Shown here piece by piece: positions 17,200 through 26,442 of a DNA stretch of 64,000 bases (within the stretch, counting starts at the first letter, position 1; every line of letters begins with the position of its first letter). The position numbers and the translations under genes are program-made. This stretch comes from Rossellomorea aquimaris. GTDB taxonomy: Bacteria > Bacillota > Bacilli > Bacillales > Bacillaceae_B. The notes under the pieces were generated by a model. That model ran no database searches, was not told where the DNA came from, and saw nothing but the letters and a program-made list of their open reading frames with translations. The stretch covers positions 40,728 through 104,727 of the forward strand of contig NZ_JAIVAT010000001.1 of the NCBI RefSeq assembly GCF_020172085.1, given 5' to 3'.

Positions 17200-18561
17200 A
17201 TGAGCAGTTTATTAAAGCAGGTATCCGTGGACATGATTGAAATCATTCTTGAGAACGCTTTCGAATGGTTGGTTGTCGTTGATAATGAAGGCATCATCAT
17301 TTACATAAATGACAATTATTGTCGCTTCCTTGAGGTAGAAAGGGAAAAGGCGATCGGTTCACATGTGACGAAGGTAATTGAAAACACAAGAATGCACGTA
17401 GTTGCTGAAAGTGGGAAGGAAGAGGTTGCTGATCTTCAGTACATTAAAGGGAATTACATGATAGCCAATCGAATTCCGATCTCTGTACACGGAAAGGTGA
17501 TCGGCGCATTCGGATCCGTCATCTTCCGGGATACGAGTGAATGGATGCAAATGAGCTCACATGTGAAGAACATGATGTCGAAGATTCAAAGTTACATTCA
17601 GGATATCAACACCGGTGTGAAGTATTCACTGAATGATATCATCGGTGACTCACCCGGCATGAATGAATTGAAAGACAAAGCGAAAATGATTGCACCGAGT
17701 GATATTTCCATCCTGATCAGAGGGGAAAGCGGAACGGGGAAAGAACTGTTCGCCCACAGCATTCACCAGCTGAGTGAGAGGAGCGGCCAGCCTTTCATCA
17801 AAGTGAACTGTGCAGCGATTCCGGAGCATCTACTGGAATCAGAGCTTTTCGGTTACGAGGAAGGAGCCTTTACCGGGGCGAAAAAGGGCGGCAAGAAAGG
17901 GAAGTTTCAGCTTGCCCACAAGGGGACTCTGTTCCTTGATGAAATCGGTGATATGCCTCTGAATATGCAGGCGAAGCTTCTAAGGGTATTGCAGGAAGGA
18001 GAAGTCGAGGCGGTCGGCTCCACCCGTATAGAGCATGTAGACGTCCGGATCATTGCGGCAACGAATCGTCCCCTAGAGAAAATGATGGAAGAAAAGCGAT
18101 TTCGGAGTGATTTGTATTACCGGATCAATGTCGTCCCGTTTCAGATTCCTCCACTTCGAGAGCGGAAGGAAGATATTGAAAGCCTGGCGTCCTTTTTTCT
18201 GGATAAATCAACAAAGTCTTCGGGGAAGCGGATCAGTGATTTTGAGCATGAAGTGATGCAAATCTTTCTTTCATACAGCTGGCCGGGAAATCTTCGGGAA
18301 TTGGAAAACGTCATCAATGCATCGACGTATTTGTCAAATGGAAGCAAGATTGCACTTTCATCCCTGCCATCTTATATGAAGGCTGGAAATGTTTATGATG
18401 TGGGATCAAAGACATTGAAAGAAATCCTGGAGGAAACAGAGAAATCCGTCTTATCCCAGAGTCTACAAACCCATCAACAGGACAAACGAAAGGTCGCTGA
18501 GTCACTGGGGATAAGTAAATCAAGCATGTATGAAAAGTTAAATAAGTATGAGCTTTTATGA
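17200..18561 (+). CDS. Sigma-54-dependent transcriptional activator (PAS-AAA+-HTH)
   Basis: A 453-residue enhancer-binding protein. An N-terminal PAS sensor (about residues 15-115) precedes the AAA+ domain with Walker A GESGTGKE (about 176), the sigma-54 contact loop GAFTGA (about 223), Walker [12 protein letters not shown], and the arginine-finger region [14 protein letters not shown]-terminal Fis-type HTH ([17 protein letters not shown]) ends it. ATG at 17200 follows GGAGGAGG by nine bases. It sits directly before a perfect -24/-12 promoter driving a GntP permease and a 3-hydroxybutyrate dehydrogenase, so it is very probably their activator. The PAS ligand is unknown. Confidence 0.93.
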   Translation: MSSLLKQVSVDMIEIILENAFEWLVVVDNEGIIIYINDNYCRFLEVEREKAIGSHVTKVIENTRMHVVAESGKEEVADLQYIKGNYMIANRIPISVHGKVIGAFGSVIFRDTSEWMQMSSHVKNMMSKIQSYIQDINTGVKYSLNDIIGDSPGMNELKDKAKMIAPSDISILIRGESGTGKELFAHSIHQLSERSGQPFIKVNCAAIPEHLLESELFGYEEGAFTGAKKGGKKGKFQLAHKGTLFLDEIGDMPLNMQAKLLRVLQEGEVEAVGSTRIEHVDVRIIAATNRPLEKMMEEKRFRSDLYYRINVVPFQIPPLRERKEDIESLASFFLDKSTKSSGKRISDFEHEVMQIFLSYSWPGNLRELENVINASTYLSNGSKIALSSLPSYMKAGNVYDVGSKTLKEILEETEKSVLSQSLQTHQQDKRKVAESLGISKSSMYEKLNKYELL

Positions 18562-18571
18562 TAGGTTGGGG

Positions 18572-18615
18572 AGTCCGGAAATGTGGAAAACAGTCCATGA
18601 TTCCGGACTGTTTTT
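18572..18615 (+). terminator. Terminator after the sigma-54 activator gene, also a TCCGGAA site
   Basis: AGTCCGGAA and TTCCGGACT form a 9-bp stem across a 20-base loop, followed by GTTTTT. The arms share TCCGGAA with a further copy at 18660-18666, so the sequence may double as an upstream activator site for the next promoter. Confidence 0.7.
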
Positions 18616-18716
18616 GTGTATGAGGAATCATGACCATTTTGTGTCTAAATTGCCTCTCTTGTCCGGAAATTCGGAATGTGAAAAAATACATATTTGAATT
18701 TTCAGTAATCTGAAAG

Positions 18717-18733
18717 TTGGCACGAATTTTGCA
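18717..18733 (+). promoter_or_regulatory. Sigma-54 (-24/-12) promoter
   Basis: TTGGCACGAATTTTGCA matches the sigma-54 consensus TGGCAC-N5-TTGC, with invariant GG and GC twelve bases apart. It lies about 100 bases before the GntP-type permease gene and just after the activator gene. SigL should recognise it. Confidence 0.92.
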
Positions 18734-18831
18734 TGTATGTAATTGGAACAGATTTTTTAGAAAGGGGAGCGTGCGTGTTAACAAATAAAATGTAAGCGTA
18801 ACCACTTTTAGAGAACAAAGGGGGAAATATC

Positions 18832-20154
18832 ATGTTAAGCATGATCGGTCTGATTGGAGGACTCATATTATTAATCTTTTTAACGATGAGGGGGATGAAT
18901 ATCCTGATTGTTGGCCCCATATCGGCATTATTCGTTGCGTTATTAAGTGGAATGCCACTCTTTCCGCAATTAGCCGGTGAGGGGGAAGCCAATCTCGTAA
19001 CGAACTATATGTCAGGATTCACAAGCTTTGTTGCTGCCTGGTATCTGATGTTCTTACTGGGGGCTGTATTCGGAAAGGTAATGGAAGACAGCGGAGCAGC
19101 AGATAGTGTCTCCCGTTTTGTAGTAGAGAAATTAGGGATGAAATACGCTGTGTTCGCCATTGTACTCGCGTGTGCGGTGTTGACATACGGGGGAGTCAGT
19201 CTCTTCGTTGTCGCATTCTCTGTTTATCCTATGGCTGTAAGTTTATTTAAACAAGCCGACCTGCCGCGTCGCTTCATCCCGGCAGCATTGGCATTCGGTT
19301 CGGTCACATTTACCATGACCTCTGCCGGTTCACCGGAAATCCAAAACTGGATTCCGATTGAATACTTAGGCACAACACCTTATGCAGGCTGGGAAGTCAG
19401 CTTGATTGTTGCTGTGTTTATGGCTGTATTTGGCTACTGGTGGTTAAAACGCATGATCACAAAAGCCGTCAAAAAAGGAGAGAAGTTTCACTCTCGTGAA
19501 GAAGATCCGGTCATTGATGAAGGAAGACCATTACCAAATCCTTTCATGGGCTTGATTCCATTACTGGTTGTACTCATTCTGGCTTTTTCATTCCATGATT
19601 CTTTAAAGCAATCTGCCTTGATCATTGCCCTATTAGGTGGAGTGATTTCAGCTTATGTGTTGAATCGTAAATATTTCAAAGGCTTCTGGGGAGCTGTTTC
19701 CGAAGGAACGGTAGGAGCATTGATCGCCATCGGGAATACAGCGGCCGTGGTTGGCTTCGGTGGGGTTGCCAAAGCTGTACCAGCCTTCAGCACAGCAGTT
19801 GATGTCATGACGAATATTCCCGGTTCACCATTGATCGGTGGAGCCATCGCCGTCAGTGTCATTGCAGGTATGACCGGTTCCGCATCGGGTGGTCAGGCAA
19901 TTGCACTGCCAATCCTTGCTCCGCACTATGTAGACATGGGTGTAAACCCCGAAGCCCTTCACCGGGTTGTCGCGATTTCTTCCGGAGCGCTCGATTCACT
20001 GCCTCACAATGGATATGTGGTAACGACAATTCGTTCGATCTGTAATGAAACCCACGGTGAAGCGTATGGGGCAGTTGGTGCGTTGACCGTCATCGTACCT
20101 CTTCTCGGATTGGCATTGGCGATTCTATTATTCACCTTAGGAGTAGGGATATAA
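18832..20154 (+). CDS. GntP family permease, probable 3-hydroxybutyrate importer
   Basis: A 440-residue GntP/DsdX-type permease with 12 or more membrane segments and the conserved GGVSLFVVAFSVYPMA and SGALDSLPHNGYV segments. GntP relatives carry gluconate, D-serine or hydroxyacids. Here the next gene is a 3-hydroxybutyrate dehydrogenase, and B. subtilis pairs the like genes yxjC and yxjF with CoA transferase genes, so 3-hydroxybutyrate is the best guess. ATG follows AAAGGGGG. It is under the sigma-54 promoter at 18717; no scoAB genes are present here. Confidence 0.88.
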   Translation: MLSMIGLIGGLILLIFLTMRGMNILIVGPISALFVALLSGMPLFPQLAGEGEANLVTNYMSGFTSFVAAWYLMFLLGAVFGKVMEDSGAADSVSRFVVEKLGMKYAVFAIVLACAVLTYGGVSLFVVAFSVYPMAVSLFKQADLPRRFIPAALAFGSVTFTMTSAGSPEIQNWIPIEYLGTTPYAGWEVSLIVAVFMAVFGYWWLKRMITKAVKKGEKFHSREEDPVIDEGRPLPNPFMGLIPLLVVLILAFSFHDSLKQSALIIALLGGVISAYVLNRKYFKGFWGAVSEGTVGALIAIGNTAAVVGFGGVAKAVPAFSTAVDVMTNIPGSPLIGGAIAVSVIAGMTGSASGGQAIALPILAPHYVDMGVNPEALHRVVAISSGALDSLPHNGYVVTTIRSICNETHGEAYGAVGALTVIVPLLGLALAILLFTLGVGI

Positions 20155-20167
20155 GAAAGGAGCCATC

Positions 20168-20944
20168 ATGGTAGAAAATAAAGTAGTGTTTATAACTGGG
20201 GCAGCTCAGGGAATCGGCTACCAAATCGGTAGGGAATTTGCCGCAGGAGGAGCAAAAGTCGTATTAACCGATCTGCAGGAAGATACCGTTCAAGAAGCAG
20301 CAGATGCCCTAAATGCAGAAGGATTAGAAGTTCTTGGTTTGCGATGTGACGTAACCTCCGAAACGGAACTAAAAGACGCGATCACCAAAGCAGTGAATCA
20401 CTATGGAAAACTGGATGTTTTGATTAACAATGCCGGGCTCCAATATGTATCACATATTGAAGAATTTCCGACAGAAAAGTTTGAGCTGCTTGTAAAGGTC
20501 ATGCTGACCGCGCCGTTTATTGCGATCAAGCATGCTCTTCCACATATGAAAGAACAAGGAGGGGGTCGGATCATCAACATGGCGTCCATCAATGGGTTGG
20601 TCGGCTTCTCCGGCAAGGCAGCCTATAATTCTGCGAAGCATGGAGTCATCGGACTGACGAAAGTGGCAGCCCTGGAAACAGCAGAGTACGGTATCACCGT
20701 GAATGCAGTGTGTCCGGGCTACGTGGATACGCCATTGGTACGGAATCAACTGGCGGACCTTGCCAAGACTCGAAATGTACCTTTTGAGAAAGTGATCGAA
20801 GAAGTCATCTATCCTCTCGTCCCGCAGCGAAGATTGTTGGATGTGAAAGAGATTGCTGACTATACCATGTTCCTGTGCAGTGATGCAGCGAAAGGGATCA
20901 CGGGTCAGGCAGTCATACTGGATGGAGGGTATACGGTTCAATAG
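20168..20944 (+). CDS. 3-hydroxybutyrate dehydrogenase (SDR family)
   Basis: A 258-residue short-chain dehydrogenase. NAD binding uses TGAAQGIG (about residues 10-17) and NNAG (about 89-92); the catalytic set includes Ser in NMASINGL and YNSAK (about 155-159). The C-terminal VPQRRLLDVKEIADYTMFL and GQAVILDGGYTVQ fit 3-hydroxybutyrate dehydrogenases, which oxidise 3-hydroxybutyrate to acetoacetate with NAD+. ATG follows AAAGGAG, 13 bases after the permease stop, so the two are co-transcribed. The specific substrate rests on family resemblance plus context. Confidence 0.85.
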   Translation: MVENKVVFITGAAQGIGYQIGREFAAGGAKVVLTDLQEDTVQEAADALNAEGLEVLGLRCDVTSETELKDAITKAVNHYGKLDVLINNAGLQYVSHIEEFPTEKFELLVKVMLTAPFIAIKHALPHMKEQGGGRIINMASINGLVGFSGKAAYNSAKHGVIGLTKVAALETAEYGITVNAVCPGYVDTPLVRNQLADLAKTRNVPFEKVIEEVIYPLVPQRRLLDVKEIADYTMFLCSDAAKGITGQAVILDGGYTVQ

Positions 20945-20956
20945 GTTTGGGATGGG

Positions 20957-20986
20957 AACGGCCTTTTAGGGGGCCGTTTCTTTATT
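20957..20986 (+). terminator. Intrinsic terminator after the hydroxybutyrate operon
   Basis: AACGGCC and GGCCGTT form a 7-bp stem with an eight-base loop, followed by TCTTTATTT. Confidence 0.75.
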
Positions 20987-21024
20987 TGGGGAGAGGGAGG
21001 TTGGGTTGGGAGAAAATGTATATT

Positions 21025-21106
21025 GGCTGGATTTTCGATGGAAACGGCCGGATACTCTTCGTTTTCGGCTGGAAGATTTGTCAGATCGGCTGGATTTTCA
21101 ACATCC
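21025..21106. repeat. Degenerate tandem repeats, exact 21 bp period, GGCTGGA core
   Basis: Four units begin with GGCTGGA or GGCCGGA at 21025, 21046, 21067 and 21088, exactly 21 bases apart, with differing filler. The tract lies just past the terminator of the hydroxybutyrate operon and before the leuS T-box promoter. No gene spans it. Confidence 0.75.
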
Positions 21107-21232
21107 AGGACGACATTCCTACCTGTCACCTCCTCCAAATGACAAAAATCTCATCCAATAACCAATAATAGGCTTGCGCTTCTGTATATTTTTCACTAAA
21201 ATAGTGAATACATATAATGTTTATCTATATTG

Positions 21233-21480
21233 AAACGTTGATCAGGAGTAGTAATGACGGCTTTCTGTCGTAGAGAGTTGACGGGTGGTGAAAGTCAACC
21301 AGAAGCATCATGAACTCGCCTGCTGAGTTGCAAGTGTGAACCAACAGTAAGACTTGCCGTTTTCCGCGTTAAGGATGAATGAAGCTGAGTGCGCGTACAC
21401 TAATGTGGGTGGTACCGCGGGAGAATGTACATACAAACTCTCGTCCCAAATATTTATTTGGGATGAGGGTTTTTTTATTT
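21233..21480 (+). promoter_or_regulatory. T-box riboswitch (leucyl-tRNA) before leuS
   Basis: The leader ends with the T-box core GGGTGGTACCGCGG (about 21408-21421), preceded by the AG-bulge and stem I features. The specifier region reads GAACTCGCC, giving CTC, a leucine codon. The terminator ACTCTCGTCCCAAAT/ATTTGGGATGAGGGT plus a T run follows. Uncharged tRNA-Leu should favour the antiterminator and leuS expression. A TATAAT box lies at 21213-21218. Confidence 0.93.
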
Positions 21481-21513
21481 ATTTTTTTATGAAAATTAAA
21501 GGAGGATCTCAAT

Positions 21514-23928
21514 ATGAGTTTTAATCATAAAAGTGTTGAGACGAAATGGCAGCAGTATTGGGAAGAAAACAAAACGTTTAAAGCAACAGAAGAAGAAGGG
21601 AAATCCAATTTCTACGCGCTGGATATGTTCCCGTATCCATCAGGCGCAGGTCTTCACGTAGGACATCCGGAAGGGTTTACGGCAACTGACATCCTTTCCC
21701 GCATGAAGCGCATGCAGGGATACAATGTCCTTCATCCGATGGGCTGGGATGCATTCGGTTTACCGGCAGAGCAATATGCCCTTGATACAGGGAATGATCC
21801 TGCGGAATTCACTCAAAAAAATATCGATACGTTCCGTCGCCAAATCAAATCACTAGGATTTTCGTATGATTGGGACCGTGAAGTCAATACGACAGATCCC
21901 GGCTATTACAAATGGACGCAATGGATTTTCACGAAACTTTATGAAAAAGGATTAGCTTATGTGGATGAGGTTGCCGTGAACTGGTGTCCGGCCCTTGGTA
22001 CCGTTCTTGCAAATGAAGAAGTCATCGACGGGAAGAGCGAACGCGGTGGTCACCCGGTAGAACGCCGTCCGATGAAACAGTGGATGTTGAAGATCACGGC
22101 TTATGCCGATCGCCTTGTTGAAGACCTTGAAGAGGTTGACTGGCCGGAAAGCATCAAAGATATGCAGCGTAACTGGATCGGCCGTTCTGAAGGGGCAGAA
22201 GTGAATTTTGCCATCGACGGCCATGACAAATCATTCGATGTGTTCACGACGCGTCCTGATACGATCTTTGGTGCGACATATGCGGTTCTTGCACCGGAGC
22301 ATCCGTTCGTTGCGGAAATCACAACGGACGAACAACGCACGAAAGTGAATGAATACATCGACAAGATCAAGTCGAAGAGCGATCTTGAGCGTACAGACCT
22401 TGCAAAAGAAAAAACGGGTGTCTTCACAGGAGCTTATGCGATTAATCCTGCCAACGGTGAGAAAATGCCGATCTGGATCGCTGATTATGTTCTGATGAGC
22501 TACGGTTCCGGAGCGATCATGGCGGTTCCTGCCCATGACGAACGGGATTATGAGTTTGCGAAAGAATTCGATCTTCCAATCGTGGAAGTTGTGGCTGGAG
22601 GCAATGTTGAGAAAGAAGCATACACAGGTGACGGAGATCATGTAAATTCCGGTTTCCTTGATGGACTTGGAAAGGAAGAAGCGATTGCCAAAGCCATTTC
22701 ATGGTTGGAAGAGAAGAACATCGGAACGAAGAAAGTGACATACCGCCTTCGCGACTGGCTATTCAGCCGCCAACGTTACTGGGGGGAGCCGATTCCAGTC
22801 ATCCATTGGGAAGACGGTACGACCACGACTGTTCCTGAAAGTGAGCTTCCTCTTGTCCTTCCGAAGACGACTGAAATCAAACCATCTGGAACAGGTGAAT
22901 CTCCACTTGCGAACATCAGTGAATGGGTGAACGTCGAGGACCCTGAAACAGGTAAAAAAGGCCGTCGTGAAACGAACACGATGCCACAGTGGGCGGGAAG
23001 CTGCTGGTACTACATCCGTTATATCGACCCACATAACGAAGGTGCCCTTGCCGATGCGAAGAAAATGCAGGAGTGGCTGCCGGTCGATACGTATATCGGT
23101 GGAGCCGAGCATGCGGTACTTCACTTGCTGTATGCGCGTTTCTGGCATAAGTTCCTTTATGATATCGGCGTAGTTCCAACGAAGGAGCCGTTCCAAAAGC
23201 TATTCAACCAAGGAATGATCCTTGGGGAAAACAACGAAAAAATGAGTAAATCAAAAGGGAATGTCGTGAACCCGGATGAAGTTGTTGAATCTCACGGTGC
23301 CGACACCCTTCGCCTATATGAAATGTTCATGGGACCACTGGAAGCGTCCATTGCATGGAGCACAAACGGTCTTGATGGAGCACGTCGTTTCCTTGATCGT
23401 GTATGGCGCCTTCTTGTCGAAGAGGATGGTTCATTATCCTCTAAAGTGACGGATGCACCGAACAGTGACCTTGATAAAACGTATAACCAAACCGTTAAGA
23501 AAGTGACGGAAGACTATGAAGGACTTCGTTTCAATACAGGAATTTCCCAGCTGATGGTATTCATCAATGATGCCTACAAAGCGGAAACCCTTCCGAAGGA
23601 ATACGTAGAAGGCTTCATCAAGCTTCTAGCGCCGATCGCTCCTCATATGACAGAGGAACTTTGGAGCAAGCTTGGTCACGAAGGAACAATCTCCTACGAA
23701 GCATGGCCGACATTCGACGAATCGAAGCTTGTGGACAACGAAGTCGAAATCGTCCTTCAAGTGAACGGTAAAGTGAAAGCCAAAGTCATGATCCCACGCG
23801 ACATGACCAAAGATGACCTAGAAAAAACAGCGATGGAAAACGATGAAATCAAAACACAAATCGAAGGCAAAACCATCCGCAAAGTCATCGCCGTACCTGG
23901 CAAACTAGTCAACATCGTCGCCAACTAA
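21514..23928 (+). CDS. leuS: Leucyl-tRNA synthetase
   Basis: An 804-residue class I aminoacyl-tRNA synthetase that charges tRNA-Leu. The HIGH motif is HVGHPEG (about residues 48-54), the CP1 editing domain occupies about 220-420, and KMSKSKGN (about 577) is the second ATP signature. [13 protein letters not shown] and QRYWGEPIP are typical LeuRS segments. ATG follows AAAGGAGG. Single gene under the T-box, ended by an unusually long hairpin built on the recurring 10-mer. Confidence 0.98.
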   Translation: MSFNHKSVETKWQQYWEENKTFKATEEEGKSNFYALDMFPYPSGAGLHVGHPEGFTATDILSRMKRMQGYNVLHPMGWDAFGLPAEQYALDTGNDPAEFTQKNIDTFRRQIKSLGFSYDWDREVNTTDPGYYKWTQWIFTKLYEKGLAYVDEVAVNWCPALGTVLANEEVIDGKSERGGHPVERRPMKQWMLKITAYADRLVEDLEEVDWPESIKDMQRNWIGRSEGAEVNFAIDGHDKSFDVFTTRPDTIFGATYAVLAPEHPFVAEITTDEQRTKVNEYIDKIKSKSDLERTDLAKEKTGVFTGAYAINPANGEKMPIWIADYVLMSYGSGAIMAVPAHDERDYEFAKEFDLPIVEVVAGGNVEKEAYTGDGDHVNSGFLDGLGKEEAIAKAISWLEEKNIGTKKVTYRLRDWLFSRQRYWGEPIPVIHWEDGTTTTVPESELPLVLPKTTEIKPSGTGESPLANISEWVNVEDPETGKKGRRETNTMPQWAGSCWYYIRYIDPHNEGALADAKKMQEWLPVDTYIGGAEHAVLHLLYARFWHKFLYDIGVVPTKEPFQKLFNQGMILGENNEKMSKSKGNVVNPDEVVESHGADTLRLYEMFMGPLEASIAWSTNGLDGARRFLDRVWRLLVEEDGSLSSKVTDAPNSDLDKTYNQTVKKVTEDYEGLRFNTGISQLMVFINDAYKAETLPKEYVEGFIKLLAPIAPHMTEELWSKLGHEGTISYEAWPTFDESKLVDNEVEIVLQVNGKVKAKVMIPRDMTKDDLEKTAMENDEIKTQIEGKTIRKVIAVPGKLVNIVAN

Positions 23929-23938
23929 TAGAGTGTTT

Positions 23939-24020
23939 GAGGGACGGACCTCGAAATGAGCCTGTTTTGGAGCGGAAATCGCTTTAAATCAACATTTCGG
24001 TGAGGTCCGTCCCTCTTTAT
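23939..24020 (+). terminator. Large terminator after leuS with paired GGGACGGACC arms
   Basis: GAGGGACGGACCTC (23939-23952) and GAGGTCCGTCCCTC (24002-24015) pair perfectly over 14 bp with a 49-base insert between them that itself has GAAATG/CATTTC pairing. T-rich tract follows. Same arms as the terminators at 2464 and 12644 but a much larger loop. Confidence 0.8.
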
Positions 24021-24114
24021 GGCCTTTTATGGATCCCATGTTTTTGTTCTGGGGACAGGCTTTGGTATAATCTTGGTGAATGAATAAATGAATGATGAAA
24101 GGACGTTGAGAAGA

Positions 24115-24429
24115 ATGGATGCTATTAAAACGATTACGACGGATGAGTTGGAGAAGAAGTTAAAGAATGGAGAAGATCTGCTATTGGTGGATGTTCGTGA
24201 AGATGAAGAAGTGGAAGAGGGTATGATTCCAGGAGCGAAGCATATCAAGATGGGTGAAATCCCTGAGTCACTTGACCAGTTTGATAAGGGTAAAGAGTAT
24301 ATTTTTATCTGCCGTTCAGGCAACCGCAGCGGAAATGTTGCTCACTACATGCAGGAACAAGGGTATAAAGTGGTGAACATGGAAGGCGGCATGATGAACT
24401 GGGCTGGGGAAACTGCAGCGAAGAAATAA
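24115..24429 (+). CDS. ytwF: Rhodanese-like sulfurtransferase YtwF
   Basis: A 104-residue single rhodanese domain. The active-site loop is CRSGNRSG (about residues 66-73), with Cys as sulfur acceptor; LLVDVREDEEVEEGMIPGAKHI is the CH2A-type segment. It probably carries persulfide sulfur, but no partner is known. ATG at 24115 is favoured by family length; an upstream ATG at 24088 would add nine residues. Its position after leuS agrees with B. subtilis ytwF. Followed by a terminator. Confidence 0.9.
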   Translation: MDAIKTITTDELEKKLKNGEDLLLVDVREDEEVEEGMIPGAKHIKMGEIPESLDQFDKGKEYIFICRSGNRSGNVAHYMQEQGYKVVNMEGGMMNWAGETAAKK

Positions 24430-24445
24430 TGAGTTTTTTAGTGGG

Positions 24446-24486
24446 AAAGCACATCCTTTTTTTTAAAAGGGGTGTGCTTTTTTGTG
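24446..24486 (+). terminator. Intrinsic terminator after ytwF
   Basis: AAAGCACA-TCCTTTT and AAAAGGGGTGTGCTTT pair, followed by TTTTTTG. Confidence 0.85.
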
Positions 24487-24550
24487 TGTTTAGTGGAAAG
24501 CGGGTTGCAATTGGCTCTCTTTAAAGCGGGATGTGGTTTGTGAAGGGGAT

Positions 24551-24666
24551 TTATCAGCGGAATTTTCATTATAACGGCGAAATCCGAAATATATCAGCGA
24601 AATTTTCATTATAACGGCGAAATCCAGAATATATCGGCGAAATCCCAAATTTAACGGCGGAACGCC
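24551..24666. repeat. Degenerate tandem repeats, exact 20 bp period, GGCGAAAT core
   Basis: Six units with core (A/G)GCG(A/G)AAT begin at 24556, 24576, 24596, 24616, 24636 and 24656, exactly 20 bases apart. The second pair repeats the first almost base for base, giving a 40-bp super-unit. The tract sits about 65 bases past the ytwF terminator and before cse60. It accounts for most of the 325-base gap. Confidence 0.88.
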
Positions 24667-24754
24667 AAAAACCAAAACTCACTCCCTCACCCAATGTTTA
24701 AAAACAAACTATTCTGACAATACTGCTAACAAAAACGATCCGGGAGGGGACTCT

Positions 24755-24937
24755 ATGATCCAAGTAAAAGTCTTTGACTACGAACATGAAAAAGATTTAG
24801 AGAAAGATATGAACCATTTCCTCAGCAAAATGGATGATAAAAAGATTGTCGATATTAAATATCACGTAGCAGCGATGTCGGAGGAAGTAGAGGACCAGAT
24901 CTACTGTTTCTCGGCCATGGTGGTATATAGAAAATAA
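24755..24937 (+). CDS. cse60: Sporulation protein Cse60 (YteV family)
   Basis: A 60-residue protein matching the small Cse60 family of Bacillus: opening IQVKVFDYEHEKDLEKDMN, central KKIVDIKYHVA and closing YCFSAMVVYRK. In B. subtilis cse60 is expressed in the mother cell under sigma-E and its role is unknown. ATG follows GGGAGGGG. Monocistronic with its own terminator. No clear sigma-E promoter could be fixed by eye. Confidence 0.87.
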   Translation: MIQVKVFDYEHEKDLEKDMNHFLSKMDDKKIVDIKYHVAAMSEEVEDQIYCFSAMVVYRK

Positions 24938-24977
24938 AAAGGTTGATCACTCACAAAGGAGGATCAACCTTTCTTTT
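24938..24977. terminator. Bidirectional terminator between cse60 and ytfP
   Basis: AAAGGTTGATC and GATCAACCTTT form an 11-bp stem with a 13-base loop and T-rich flanks on both strands. Confidence 0.88.
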
Positions 24978-24983
24978 TGCCTA

Positions 24984-26246
24984 TCAGACCTTCGCTGCAT
25001 TGTATCCGGCAAGCCGTCCGGTGACGAGTGCAGAGGTAATATTGTAACCACCTGTGTATCCGTGGATATCAAGCACTTCCCCGCAGAAGAACAGGCCGTT
25101 CATTTTCTTGGAGGCCATCGTTTTCGGCTCGATTTCTTTGACGGAAACCCCGCCGCCGGTTACGAACGCTTTATCGATGGATAATGTTCCGTTCACATTG
25201 AAGGTGAACTGTTTCAACAGTTTTGCAAAGAAGCGGATCTTTTCAGAAGAGATGTGATCGCCTTTTTCATCGTGATCAATTTCGGCACGGTCGAGTAAGA
25301 ATAATAGATATCTCTCAGGTACAAGACCCTTGAAAATATTCTTAGCCGCTTTCTTCCCATCTTCCTTCACCTGTTTATGAAGAGACTGGAATAGCTGTTC
25401 TTCATTTTGATCCGGCATGGAGTCAATCTGCATAGCCACGTGTGTCAGATTCCATTTCTTCATGGCCTTCACCACATATTGACTGCATCGCAAAACGGCT
25501 GGTCCTGAAATGCCCAGATGAGTGAAGATCATATCCATCCGATGAGTAATGATCTTTTTACCTTTGGGATTCAGTACGCTTAAATCCACGCTGCGTAAAG
25601 AAAGCCCCTGAAGCTCTTTCTTCTTCACGAAAGGCTCGTCCGACGTAAGGGGAACTTCTGTCGGAAAAAGGTCCGTGATCGTATGCCCGGCCTTCGTGGC
25701 CCACGGATACCCATCTCCCGTCGATCCCGTGTGAGGGACGGACTTTCCGCCGACGGCAATCACGACAGCGTTAGCAAGAATGGTTTCTCCATCTTTTAAA
25801 AGGATTCCCGTGGTTTCGCCGTTTTCGTACAGAACGTCTTCAACGCTCGTGCTTGTCCTGGTGTCGACCTTCAATTCCTTCATGCGCTTCAGAAGTGCTT
25901 CCACCACATCCATGGCCCTGTTCGAAACAGGAAACATCCGTCCGTGATCTTCCTCTTTTAGCTGAATTCCAAGATTCTCGAAGAAGGAGATGATATCTTC
26001 ATTATTAAACTCGGAAAACGCGCTGTATAAAAAACGCCCGTTGCCCGGGATATGTTTAATGATTTCCTCTACAGGAAGCCGGTTGGTCACGTTGCAGCGG
26101 CCGCCTCCTGAAATGGCGAGCTTTCTGCCTAGTTTTGTACCTTTATCTACAAGGAGGACTTTCGCACCGTTTTCTCCGGCTGCAATACTGGCCATCAAGC
26201 CTGATGGTCCTCCGCCTATGACGATGACGTCGTATTTCTTTACCAT
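24984..26246 (-). CDS. ytfP: FAD-dependent oxidoreductase YtfP (HI0933 family)
   Basis: A 420-residue flavoprotein of the HI0933/YhiN type. The Rossmann dinucleotide fingerprint is [21 protein letters not shown] near the N-terminus, followed by [14 protein letters not shown] (about residues 40-55), the family signature. The C-terminal [30 protein letters not shown] region rebinds FAD. Biochemical role unknown. ATG at 26246 has a GGTG site; TTG at 26258 and GTG at 26255 are alternatives. Divergent from murJ. Confidence 0.93.
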   Translation of the reverse strand: MVKKYDVIVIGGGPSGLMASIAAGENGAKVLLVDKGTKLGRKLAISGGGRCNVTNRLPVEEIIKHIPGNGRFLYSAFSEFNNEDIISFFENLGIQLKEEDHGRMFPVSNRAMDVVEALLKRMKELKVDTRTSTSVEDVLYENGETTGILLKDGETILANAVVIAVGGKSVPHTGSTGDGYPWATKAGHTITDLFPTEVPLTSDEPFVKKKELQGLSLRSVDLSVLNPKGKKIITHRMDMIFTHLGISGPAVLRCSQYVVKAMKKWNLTHVAMQIDSMPDQNEEQLFQSLHKQVKEDGKKAAKNIFKGLVPERYLLFLLDRAEIDHDEKGDHISSEKIRFFAKLLKQFTFNVNGTLSIDKAFVTGGGVSVKEIEPKTMASKKMNGLFFCGEVLDIHGYTGGYNITSALVTGRLAGYNAAKV

Positions 26247-26442
26247 TTTTTTCACCAACTTTACCTATTCGCTTCTCAAAAGAAGTTTCACCTTATTTTA
26301 AATGGGATAGGTTTTAAATACAACATTCGAAAAAAATTGTCATTCGAATCGTACAGTAGTAAACTACTGATAGTGTGTAAATTTCGAGTTCGAATTTATT
26401 TTGTTTGTTTAACGGGCAACAAGATATATAGAGAGGGATACT

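Noticed and set aside
22231..23196. Long antisense frames inside leuS (up to about 145 codons)
   Set aside because: Arise from codon bias of leuS; no start signal, no domain and no promoter.
24551..24666. CRISPR array
   Set aside because: Repeats are only about 10 bp of core with a 20-bp period and no unique 30-bp spacers; no cas genes are nearby.
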